A stretch of 64,000 nt of DNA from Pontibacter litorisediminis. Lineage in GTDB: Bacteria; Bacteroidota; Bacteroidia; Cytophagales; Hymenobacteraceae. The notes under the pieces are model-generated. The model worked only from the letters and a program-made list of their open reading frames with translations, was not told the origin of the DNA and ran no database searches. Position numbers and translations under genes: made by a program. Below are positions 1 through 7,774 of this stretch, piece by piece. The DNA is taken from contig NZ_JARDUA010000001.1 of assembly GCF_029360645.1 (NCBI RefSeq), positions 868,001 to 932,000 of the forward strand, written 5' to 3'. The first letter of the stretch is position 1; each line of letters starts with the position of its first letter.

Positions 1-1
1 C

Positions 2-448
2 GTGAATACCGACATGCCGACACTCATCGCGCCGCTGCTGGCGGTGGTGCCGCTGGGAGCCGCGCACTCGTCTTTGCAGGACGAGGTACAGCAGGCCAGC
101 GAGTACCTGGGTTTGGATGTGGAGGAAGACCCGGAGCCGGAGCAGAACCGCTTCGTGCGCAGCGACCAGTACAGCTTTGTGGTGCAGGGCGTGCCGGCGC
201 TTCACATCAAGTATGGCAACAAAACCGCCGACGGAAAAAACAACCTGGACGAGACCGTGAAAGTATGGCGCGAGAAATACTACCACAAACCGCAGGACAA
301 CTTCGAGGGAGGCGTGTTTGATTTTAATGCCGCCAAGAAATACGTGCAGCTTAACTTCCTGATCGGCTACCTGGTGGCCCAGGACGCGCAAAGGCCCGAC
401 TGGAAAGAAGGAGATTTCTTTGGCACCAGGTTTGGCCAGGCGAAGTAG
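2..448 (+). CDS. M28-family zinc peptidase, C-terminal fragment
   Basis: This is the last 148 codons of a gene whose 5' part lies outside the window; the GTG at position 2 is probably an internal codon. The residues RSDQYSF followed by GVPALHI match the SDxxxF...GxPA stretch of M28 peptidases, and YYHKPQDNF carries the His of the YHxPxD motif that supplies the last zinc ligand in this family. The family comprises secreted or periplasmic aminopeptidases and carboxypeptidases with two zinc ions. The N-terminal metal ligands cannot be seen here, so activity cannot be judged. A hairpin terminator lies downstream and separates it from the convergent Sus locus. Confidence 0.82.
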   Translation: MNTDMPTLIAPLLAVVPLGAAHSSLQDEVQQASEYLGLDVEEDPEPEQNRFVRSDQYSFVVQGVPALHIKYGNKTADGKNNLDETVKVWREKYYHKPQDNFEGGVFDFNAAKKYVQLNFLIGYLVAQDAQRPDWKEGDFFGTRFGQAK

Positions 449-536
449 CCGGCAGAAGTATAAATTAAAGTGTAACGCCTGAAGAGAAGCCATACTTCCC
501 AGTTAAGGGTTTATACTTTCTCTAAAAGGTAAAATA

Positions 537-576
537 AAACAGCCCGGCAGCAAAAGCTACCGGGCTGTTTTGGTTT
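537..576. terminator. Bidirectional rho-independent terminator
   Basis: A 9-bp perfect stem (ACAGCCCGG, 539-547, with CCGGGCTGT, 560-568) is flanked by A-rich sequence on the left and T-rich sequence on the right. It lies between the convergent peptidase and SusE-like genes and can serve both. An inverted pair of the dispersed AAGTATA word (456-462 and 512-518) sits just upstream. Confidence 0.75.
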
Positions 577-591
577 TATAGGTGGCCTTAC

Positions 592-1602
592 TTATTCTAT
601 TGTGTACGTGTAGCCAGATGGGGTCAAGTTCAGCTTCACGGTGTATTGCTTGGTGGCACCTACTTGAATGTTGCCGCCGTCATACTTGAGCTGAGGTCCA
701 GAACCGTCCAAGCCGAGGTTCACATCCCAGCCATCATTCTCCCTGAACTTGAAAGCTTTGCCGCTTTCCAGGTTGATCGTGGCGGTCCACTCATACTTTC
801 CTTTGCTGGCAGAAACCAGGGTCATGTCAGTATCGTTGTCCCATCCTCCCGGGGTTGCATCACCAATAACACCCCAGTTAGATTTAACCAGGCTGTACGT
901 TCCAGCCTTAGGGTTGATGCGCAAGCGGTAGAAGCCATCGGCCGGAACGGTGATGTTATCCTCATCCGTGTCCGTCAGGGCACCTTCTTCTCCCTTTTTG
1001 GCCCCCATGTCGCCATCCCATCCTGTGTTAGTAGGAAGGATCTTCAGGCCATCGCCATCTACCGTGAAGTAACCGAACACATCATACCACTCGGTCACCA
1101 CCCCATCATCTTCTTTTGTATGGCGCATCATCTTGATACCGTTGGTTGGCTCCCAGCCAGCAGCAGACGACCCACCGACCAAATAATAGTTTTTGATTGG
1201 GGAAGGCTTGAAATGCACAGTTCTTGTCTTCTCCGTTTGGCCACCGCCACCTACAGCAACGGCTTTCAGCACGTAATCACCGGACCACGAGCCGTCTTCG
1301 GGCACCTCTACCTCCGTAGTGAAAACAAAGCCATTTCCTTCGTTAACCAGCGTCTCAGTGTGAACTGTTTCAGTAGGGTTATCTTCATGAGCCAAGGAAA
1401 TCTGCACTTCCCTGGCCTGGTTTGCCAACAACTTTACCTCAAACGTTTCACCGAAGAAGACTGTATCCGGTGTCTGCGCGTCAAGCGACACTACAAGTTC
1501 ATCCAACTCATGCTCTACCTTGTCGCAAGAGCTGAACGTCAGCAGGGCACCGCTAAGCGAGAGCAGCGCCATAAGCCTGTATAGTATATTTACTCTTCTC
1601 AT
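592..1602 (-). CDS. SusE/SusF-like surface glycan-binding lipoprotein
   Basis: The 336-residue product has a lipoprotein signal (hydrophobic residues 10-22, lipobox ending at Cys26, TFSSC). Residues about 35-130 look like the SusE N-terminal Ig-like domain (VVLSDAQ-type start, here VVSLDAQTPDT). Two repeats follow with the pattern YYLVGGSSAAGW and WGVIGDATPGGW, typical of the starch-binding modules of SusE and SusF. In this family such proteins sit on the outer face of the outer membrane and hold alpha-glucan chains near the SusC/SusD importer. It is the last gene of the fecR-susC-susD-susE run, 17 bp downstream of susD. Glycan specificity is inferred from the nearby amylase. Confidence 0.85.
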   Translation of the reverse strand: MRRVNILYRLMALLSLSGALLTFSSCDKVEHELDELVVSLDAQTPDTVFFGETFEVKLLANQAREVQISLAHEDNPTETVHTETLVNEGNGFVFTTEVEVPEDGSWSGDYVLKAVAVGGGGQTEKTRTVHFKPSPIKNYYLVGGSSAAGWEPTNGIKMMRHTKEDDGVVTEWYDVFGYFTVDGDGLKILPTNTGWDGDMGAKKGEEGALTDTDEDNITVPADGFYRLRINPKAGTYSLVKSNWGVIGDATPGGWDNDTDMTLVSASKGKYEWTATINLESGKAFKFRENDGWDVNLGLDGSGPQLKYDGGNIQVGATKQYTVKLNLTPSGYTYTIE

Positions 1603-1619
1603 TTTTCGAAATTTTAGGA

Positions 1620-3191
1620 TTAATAACCAGGGTTTTGCACAAGGTTAGGGTTCGACGCGATCGCTGTAGCTGGAATCGGGAAGAGACGCTTATAGGTCTC
1701 ACCCGGGTTGGCAGGCTTGAACAGTATCTCATCCTCAAACCTCCCGAAGCGAATCATGTCTGTACGACGGGTCATCTCCAGCGCAAACTCGCGGCCTCTT
1801 TCATTGTAGATGTTCTGCAGTGTCAGGTTAGCGTCTGTGTACCTAAACTCAGGGTTATCGTTGAAGGCTCTGTCACGGACCTGGTTTACGAGCGCCAGCG
1901 CATCTGCCCTTGACCCTAGGCTGCTGCCCCTTAGGATAGCCTCCGCTTTCATCAGAAGCACGTCGGCATAACGGAAGATCACCACATCGTTGTTAGCGTT
2001 GAAGTTAACAGCGTTTGGGTCTGGCAGATACTTGATGTTACGGGCACCGGCTAGGCGGCCCAGGTCATCCTCACCTCCTACATCGAAGGCCGGGAAATAG
2101 TAAGGATCCAGCACCACATTCACGCCATTGTACACAAGGTTGTCGCCGCTTGCGTTTAGCTGCTGCCCGTACAGCCACTGCTGCTTGCGTATGTCCTGAT
2201 CTGCAAACAGGTTGAAGAAACTTGGCGTAGTGGTCCAGCCGTTCCAGGGGTTAGTGGTAAGCCCGTAAGTATCGCGGTGTGCGTAGTGCAGCACTTTGTT
2301 ATAGAGCAGGTTACCCTTTGCCTTCACCGCGTCAAACGGAATAGAGAAGATGGGCTCTCTGTTCTGAGGGCCATTGGTAGGTTTAAACATATCGAAGTAG
2401 TTCGACTCCAACGCATACTTGCCTGAGTTGATGACTGCGTCGGCATGCTTTACCACTTTATCCCAGTAAAGCTCTCCATCCGGCGCCGTTGCTTTGCCGG
2501 TGTATACTTCAGAGTTCAGGTAGAGCTTCGCCAGCAGCGTGTGGGCCATCCACTTGGTAGGCCTGCCGTAGGTGGTTGGGCTCACCTCCTCTGTCAGGTA
2601 CTGCAGGTTTTCCTCTAGCTCAGCCGCAATAAAGGCAGCCACTTCAGCCCGTGGCATTTGCATCGGGGCAGCGGCATTATCATCAAATGTGGTCACTACC
2701 GGTATGTTCCCGAAAGCATCCATCATGTTGTAATAATACCAGGCACGCATGGTCTTCACCTCTGCAATCGTCTGCCGCTTGTTGTCAGACTCCGGAGCAG
2801 TCTCCAGTTGCGTCAGGATACGGTTCGCTGTACCGATGGCGTTAAAGCCCCAGTCCCAGGAGTTCCGCATCAGTTCATGGGAAGGAGTCCAGGTGTGCAA
2901 GTGCATCGCGCGCCACTTGCCGCCGTCAAACCAGTCACCGCCACGGGTAGGCACTACAACCTCATCTGTTGCTGTCTCCTGCAGGTCATAGAAGTTATTG
3001 TCGAAGAATTTCTGGGCGGCTACATACACAGGCCCGGTCAGGGCAGCGTACTGCTCAGGCGTGGATGGGAAGTTCTGCTCTGTATAGTCAGAGTATACTT
3101 CTTCGTCCAGGTCTGTACAAGATGCGAAAGCACCCACTGAGGCACAGCCCAAGACTACCAAACTTTTTCTTATCAGTGATTTCATATTCAA
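1620..3191 (-). CDS. SusD/RagB-family nutrient-binding outer membrane lipoprotein
   Basis: The 523-residue protein has a lipoprotein signal with Cys25 (AFASC) and the SusD architecture: an N-terminal SusD-like segment with tetratricopeptide-type helices (AWYYYNMMDAFGNIPVV, about residues 150-167) and a C-terminal RagB/SusD domain ending in the typical ERGREFALEMTRRTDMIRFG region. The family forms the lid of the SusC channel and captures oligosaccharides. It lies 22 bp downstream of the SusC gene and 17 bp upstream of the SusE-like gene, so one operon is very likely. Start chosen at ATG with the second Met (MNMKS) two codons later as an alternative. Confidence 0.95.
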   Translation of the reverse strand: MNMKSLIRKSLVVLGCASVGAFASCTDLDEEVYSDYTEQNFPSTPEQYAALTGPVYVAAQKFFDNNFYDLQETATDEVVVPTRGGDWFDGGKWRAMHLHTWTPSHELMRNSWDWGFNAIGTANRILTQLETAPESDNKRQTIAEVKTMRAWYYYNMMDAFGNIPVVTTFDDNAAAPMQMPRAEVAAFIAAELEENLQYLTEEVSPTTYGRPTKWMAHTLLAKLYLNSEVYTGKATAPDGELYWDKVVKHADAVINSGKYALESNYFDMFKPTNGPQNREPIFSIPFDAVKAKGNLLYNKVLHYAHRDTYGLTTNPWNGWTTTPSFFNLFADQDIRKQQWLYGQQLNASGDNLVYNGVNVVLDPYYFPAFDVGGEDDLGRLAGARNIKYLPDPNAVNFNANNDVVIFRYADVLLMKAEAILRGSSLGSRADALALVNQVRDRAFNDNPEFRYTDANLTLQNIYNERGREFALEMTRRTDMIRFGRFEDEILFKPANPGETYKRLFPIPATAIASNPNLVQNPGY

Positions 3192-3213
3192 TTCCGTGTT
3201 AAATAGTATTAGA

Positions 3214-6200
3214 CTAGAAACTTAGGTTTACCCCCAGCAGGAACGACCTTGTCTTAGGGTAGTAGTTACGGTTGTCGATACCTGGAGCCAGGCCATCTAG
3301 CGATACCTCTGGGTCTACGCCGGTATAATCCGTAATCACAAACAGGTTCTGGCCAGTTACATAAACTCTTGCCGTTTTCAGGTACTTCAAGCCAGCCACA
3401 TTAAAGTTGTACCCTAGTGTGGCATACTCAAGGCGTGCAAAAGAGCCATCCTCAATCCAGCGGCTCGATGCCACAGGCGCCTCGAAGATACCATCCTCCA
3501 GCGCCTCCTGAGAGATATTGAATGATGTTGCCTGGGTGAGGCGAGACAAGTCGGCTCTGGTAGCATTGAAAATCTTGTTACCATACACGCCCCTCAGGAA
3601 GAAGCCGAAATCGAAGGACTTATAGTTAAAGTTGTTGCTCCAGCCGTACGTAAACTTAGGCAAGGCCTGCCCTACAATTTGGAAATCGTCCGGAGTGCGC
3701 AGCTGATCTGCCGTCACCAGCTCGCCCTGAGGGGTTTGATAGATCGTCTGGCGCGTATTTTCATCATAGCCAATGTACCTGGCCGTATAGAACGTACCTA
3801 GTGGCAGACCTGGCTCAACCAAACTCACAGACTGGCCTGTCCAGCCATCCAACGTCAGGTAGCCTTCCAGGCGCTGCGTTACGTTCAGGTTGTCTACGTT
3901 ACTGGCAAGTGAGCCTACCTCGTTCTTGTTGCGCGCGAAGTTAACCGAGCTGTTCCAGCTAAAGTTGCTGCTGCTCATTACCTCGCCTGTCAGCATAATC
4001 TCTACACCTTTGTTGCTCATGGTAGCACCATTGGCCAGCAGTCGGTTGAACTGGTAAGGAGGGGTTGGCACATTGTACTCATACAGCAGGTCATCTGTCT
4101 GCTTGTCGTAGTACTCCACTGTACCGGAAACACGGCCATTCAGGATTGCGAAGTCCACGCCCACGTTCAGCATCGAGGTGCTCTCCCACTTCAGGTCAGG
4201 GTTAGGGTTCTGAATAACGGAGTAGCTGTTGATGAACTCACCGTTGTAAAGGAACTGGTCTTCCTGAGGGCCGAACAATGTGATAGAGCGGTATGGAGGA
4301 ATGTTCTGGTTACCAGAGATACCGTAGCCAACACGAAGCTTCAGGTCATTGAACAGGCTCTGCGTCTGCATGAACGATTCTTCGGATATTCTCCAGGCTG
4401 CAGCAAACGACGGGAACATCGCCCACCTGTTGTTCACCCCAAATTTAGAAGACCCGTCACGGCGCAGTGTGGCGCTCAGTATGTACTTTTCATCAAAGCT
4501 GTAGTTTACACGGCCAAAAAATGACACCAGCGTGGACTCTTCTTTTCTTGGGAACCCTCTGAAGTGCAGGGCGGCATCACCGTTACCGGCGAACAGGTTA
4601 CCGGCGCCAAGCTCATCAGAAGAGAAATTATCGTTAATGGCTTTAATGCCATCGTTTCTCATGGTATTCTGGTAAGAGTAGCCCCCTAAAAGCTTCAGCT
4701 CATGACGGTCAGCAAAGTTTTTAGTATAGTTCAATACCGACTCGAAGATCTTGTCTGTGTGCTTGAGGCCTTCACGCTCGGCATAACCGATTCCTAAGGC
4801 ACGCGGGTCGAAGTCGCTACGGCGCATGTAGTAGTTGCGGTCATAGTTCTCTCGCTGCAACGAGCCTGTTAAGTCAAGCACCAGGCCTGGCAGAATGTCT
4901 ACGCCTACCTTTGCAGAGCCCAGCATGATGTTTCTGTTGCGCTCCTCATCACGTTGGTTCAACATGGCTACCGGGTTAAAGTAGTTTGTGCGGCCCGGCA
5001 CCTGGAAATATCCTCCGTAGCGCTCATACTCCGTAGCGTCGCTGGTGACAGGAGAAACAGGCAGGAACCTGGCAGCTCCGTTGAAGATACCGTAGTCTAC
5101 GTGGTTAGAGTTGATCATAGTGTTCACTACAGACAAGCCCAAGCGCAGCCTGCCCTCAAACATATCCTGATCAACGCCTAAGCGGCCAATAACACGCTCC
5201 AGGGAATTTCTCTTAACGATACCTTCGTTGTTGAAGTAGTTAACAGAGGCATTGTAGCGCGTAGTTTCATTCCCGCCGCTGAAACCTATGTTATGGTTCT
5301 GGGAAATTCCATTGCGGTAGATCTCCTCTTGCCAGTCTGTGCTTGCGCCATCCTCGCTGGCCGCCACTTCCATATCATTGTCAGCCAGAAAACGGCGGTA
5401 CTCGTCCGCGCTCAGGACATCAATTTTGTTGGCAACTGTTTCCAAGGCTGCATAGCCGCTGTAAGATAGAGTTGGGGCACCTGCCTTGCCTCTTCTGGTG
5501 GTAACCATGATCACACCGTTCGCTGCTCTTGAGCCATAGATCGCGGTGGCAGAGGCGTCTTTCAGCACGTCCATGGATACAATGTCATCTGGGGCCACCA
5601 GATCGATGGAAGCGCCTGGCACGCCGTCAATCACATAGAAAGGAGAGGAACCTGCAGTAAGGGAGGACGGGCCTCTCAGCTGTATGGTAGAACCGGCCGT
5701 AGGGTCACCGCTGCTGCGGTTTACAGTCAGGCCGGGCACTTTGCCAGCCAGCAACTGGTCCGGGGTACCAACTACACCGTTGTTAAACTCCTTAGGCGAT
5801 AAAGAGGCTACTGAACCCGTTACATCCTGCTTGCGCTGTGTACCATACCCCACAACCACAACCTCCTCCAGCGCCTTGGTGTCGGTTTGCATGGCAATGT
5901 TGAAGGTAGCCTGATTGCCAACAGCAACCTCCTGCGTCTGGAAGCCGATGAAGCTCAGTACCAGTGTGGCGTTGGCTGGCACAGAAAGGGTAAAGTTACC
6001 GCTCGCATCGGTAGAGGTGCCACGCGTAGTGCCCTTCACCACCACGGTCACGCCGGGAAGTGGCGTACCGCCATCATCCGTGACTGTGCCGCGGATAGTC
6101 TGCTCCTGTCTCACGTTGGTAGTTTTAGCCGGAGAGGCAGCCGGCGTGGCGGCGGGCGCCGTGTTCACATCCTTTACGATGATGTACACGTTGTTCACCT

Positions 6201-6525
6201 TCTTATAGGTCAGGCCGCCCGGGGTTAATACCTTTGAGAGCACCACCTCCACGTTCTGCTCTTCCGCAAGGCCGGCCGGCACCTGCAGCTGCAGGTTTTG
6301 CGCCACATCGGCCTTGTAAGAGTATTGTATGCCATACTTGTTGCGCAGGTCTCTCAGCACATCGTTCAGCGACTTTGTAGAAGAACTCTGGCTCACTACG
6401 CTTGAACTGGCAGCCAAGGCCACCTTACCATCGTAATGATCCTGAGCTGCTCCCGAAAAGTAAAGGAAACATGCAGCCGTCATGAGGCCGTATGTCCTTG
6501 TTCGGTTTGTAGTTTTTTTACGCAT
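3214..6525 (-). CDS. SusC/RagA-family TonB-linked outer membrane transporter with STN domain
   Basis: The 1103-residue product has a signal peptide (about 1-27), a secretin/TonB short N-terminal (STN) domain (about 52-118, LNDVLRDLRNKYGIQYSYK), a carboxypeptidase-D-like regulatory domain (about 144-212, GTVTDDGGTPLPGVTV), the motif EEVVVVGYGTQ at the start of the plug (about 220), and a long TonB-dependent barrel ending in a beta strand with terminal Phe. It imports oligosaccharide handed over by SusD. The STN domain is the part that in FecA-type systems touches the periplasmic domain of a FecR anti-sigma factor, and a FecR gene lies 17 bp upstream, so substrate-sensing control is expected. 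Confidence 0.96.
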   Translation of the reverse strand: MRKKTTNRTRTYGLMTAACFLYFSGAAQDHYDGKVALAASSSVVSQSSSTKSLNDVLRDLRNKYGIQYSYKADVAQNLQLQVPAGLAEEQNVEVVLSKVLTPGGLTYKKVNNVYIIVKDVNTAPAATPAASPAKTTNVRQEQTIRGTVTDDGGTPLPGVTVVVKGTTRGTSTDASGNFTLSVPANATLVLSFIGFQTQEVAVGNQATFNIAMQTDTKALEEVVVVGYGTQRKQDVTGSVASLSPKEFNNGVVGTPDQLLAGKVPGLTVNRSSGDPTAGSTIQLRGPSSLTAGSSPFYVIDGVPGASIDLVAPDDIVSMDVLKDASATAIYGSRAANGVIMVTTRRGKAGAPTLSYSGYAALETVANKIDVLSADEYRRFLADNDMEVAASEDGASTDWQEEIYRNGISQNHNIGFSGGNETTRYNASVNYFNNEGIVKRNSLERVIGRLGVDQDMFEGRLRLGLSVVNTMINSNHVDYGIFNGAARFLPVSPVTSDATEYERYGGYFQVPGRTNYFNPVAMLNQRDEERNRNIMLGSAKVGVDILPGLVLDLTGSLQRENYDRNYYMRRSDFDPRALGIGYAEREGLKHTDKIFESVLNYTKNFADRHELKLLGGYSYQNTMRNDGIKAINDNFSSDELGAGNLFAGNGDAALHFRGFPRKEESTLVSFFGRVNYSFDEKYILSATLRRDGSSKFGVNNRWAMFPSFAAAWRISEESFMQTQSLFNDLKLRVGYGISGNQNIPPYRSITLFGPQEDQFLYNGEFINSYSVIQNPNPDLKWESTSMLNVGVDFAILNGRVSGTVEYYDKQTDDLLYEYNVPTPPYQFNRLLANGATMSNKGVEIMLTGEVMSSSNFSWNSSVNFARNKNEVGSLASNVDNLNVTQRLEGYLTLDGWTGQSVSLVEPGLPLGTFYTARYIGYDENTRQTIYQTPQGELVTADQLRTPDDFQIVGQALPKFTYGWSNNFNYKSFDFGFFLRGVYGNKIFNATRADLSRLTQATSFNISQEALEDGIFEAPVASSRWIEDGSFARLEYATLGYNFNVAGLKYLKTARVYVTGQNLFVITDYTGVDPEVSLDGLAPGIDNRNYYPKTRSFLLGVNLSF

Positions 6526-6542
6526 AGGAATTTAGTTAATAA

Positions 6543-7571
6543 TTAGTTAGAGCTTATAGTGATGCTTTCGCGTTGTATTTGCACTTCTACCTGCAGCGTT
6601 TCCGAGACGGTAGAAAGTATATGGCTTGGCGTGTTACTATCCAGGTAAGCGGTGATGCGCTGTTGCTTCAGAGCCGGGTCCGTGATGGTAACAGAGTACC
6701 CGTAGCTGTGCTGCAGCATCTGGCCCACTTCCTCCAGCGTTATGTTTTCCAGTGCCAGGCCCGTGTTCTTCCAGGCGGTGTAGAGTGCCGGATTTACCTT
6801 CTTTTTGATGATGTCCTTCTCCTCCGTCACCTCTACCAGCTCGCCAGGCTGCATTTCCAGCTGCTGCTCCTCTCCTTCGCCCGGCACACGGAGGCGCACC
6901 TTGCCTCTCTCAAGTATAACCTGCTGCTGGTTGCCCTTGCTGGAGACGCTGAACTCCGTGCCCAGCACCTCTACCGCCAGTCCGTCGGCTGTCTTCACAA
7001 CAAATTTCTGGTTGTTGTGCTTGTGCGTGACCGAGAAAAATGCGTGTCCCTCTAACTGCACGATGCGTTCCTTATCCTTTGCCCATTTGGCCGGTATGGT
7101 GAGCCTGGAGTTGTTGTTGAGCACCACGGTGGAGCTATCGGGCAAGCGCAGGTGCATGCGCTCCCCGGCGGCAGTGGCGTACGTGATGGTTTTTTCCTGC
7201 TGCAGGAACAGTAGGAAACTGCAGACAAAAAGCAACGCCACGGCGGCGGCCCAAAGCAGGGCGTATTTTTGGGGACCGGCAGGTTTCAACGCCACTACAA
7301 CGGCAGATTCTTCCCCCTCTTCAGCGTCGCGCTGGCGGGCGGCAGTGAGCTGTTCCCATACTTCATCCAGCGCGGTGTCTGCGGCGGGCCAGGGGTCCTC
7401 CGACAGGCACTGCACCAGCTCACGGGCCTCTTTAACAGCTGCGCGCTGCCAGGGGTGCTCCTGCAAAAAAGCACCCCACAAGGCATCCGTCGCTTCTGTA
7501 GGCTGCTGCACCCATTGGATGAAGTCTTCATCCGCAGCAAAGTCAGAAGCCCTATAATTTTGATACTTCAT
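6543..7571 (-). CDS. FecR-family anti-sigma factor
   Basis: The 342-residue protein has an N-terminal cytoplasmic region (1-100), one membrane helix (about 103-123), a FecR domain (about 130-230, with ATAAGERMHLRLPDSSTVVLN) and a C-terminal DUF4974 domain (about 265-340, GLALENITLEEVGQMLQHSYGY). FecR proteins hold an ECF sigma factor and release its activity when the STN domain of the partner transporter signals. It is the first gene of the operon with the SusC gene. No ECF sigma gene lies next to it, which is unusual; upstream is the amylase gene with its own terminator. The nearest ECF sigma gene in the window starts about 16.5 kb away at 24.1 kb. Confidence 0.93.
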   Translation of the reverse strand: MKYQNYRASDFAADEDFIQWVQQPTEATDALWGAFLQEHPWQRAAVKEARELVQCLSEDPWPAADTALDEVWEQLTAARQRDAEEGEESAVVVALKPAGPQKYALLWAAAVALLFVCSFLLFLQQEKTITYATAAGERMHLRLPDSSTVVLNNNSRLTIPAKWAKDKERIVQLEGHAFFSVTHKHNNQKFVVKTADGLAVEVLGTEFSVSSKGNQQQVILERGKVRLRVPGEGEEQQLEMQPGELVEVTEEKDIIKKKVNPALYTAWKNTGLALENITLEEVGQMLQHSYGYSVTITDPALKQQRITAYLDSNTPSHILSTVSETLQVEVQIQRESITISSN

Positions 7572-7671
7572 TTTGTTTATCAGAATAGCACAGGGTACAG
7601 TGCCTGCTCACTAACTACTATAGAGGCTTCCGCTCTTTTTTATCCCTCCTACATCAGAAATATTTTTTCAT

Positions 7672-7717
7672 AAAAAAAGGAAGTATGGATCCGGTGAGAT
7701 TTCCCGGATCCATACTT
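7672..7717 (-). terminator. Terminator of the amylase gene containing an AAGTAT inverted pair
   Basis: A perfect 14-bp stem (AAGTATGGATCCGG, 7681-7694, with its complement at 7704-7717) surrounds a 9-nt loop. On the minus strand the stem is followed by CC and a run of T (complement of 7672-7678). It sits just downstream of the amylase stop and separates that gene from fecR. The outer arms are the dispersed AAGTAT/ATACTT word. Confidence 0.85.
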
Positions 7718-7774
7718 CCTCTGACACGATGCAGCGGCGCTAAGCTTTTCCTCCGCTATACTTACGCGTGGGGC

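Noticed and set aside
646..1584. A 312-codon open frame on the plus strand
   Set aside because: It is antisense to the SusE-like gene, has no recognisable domain and shows no promoter.
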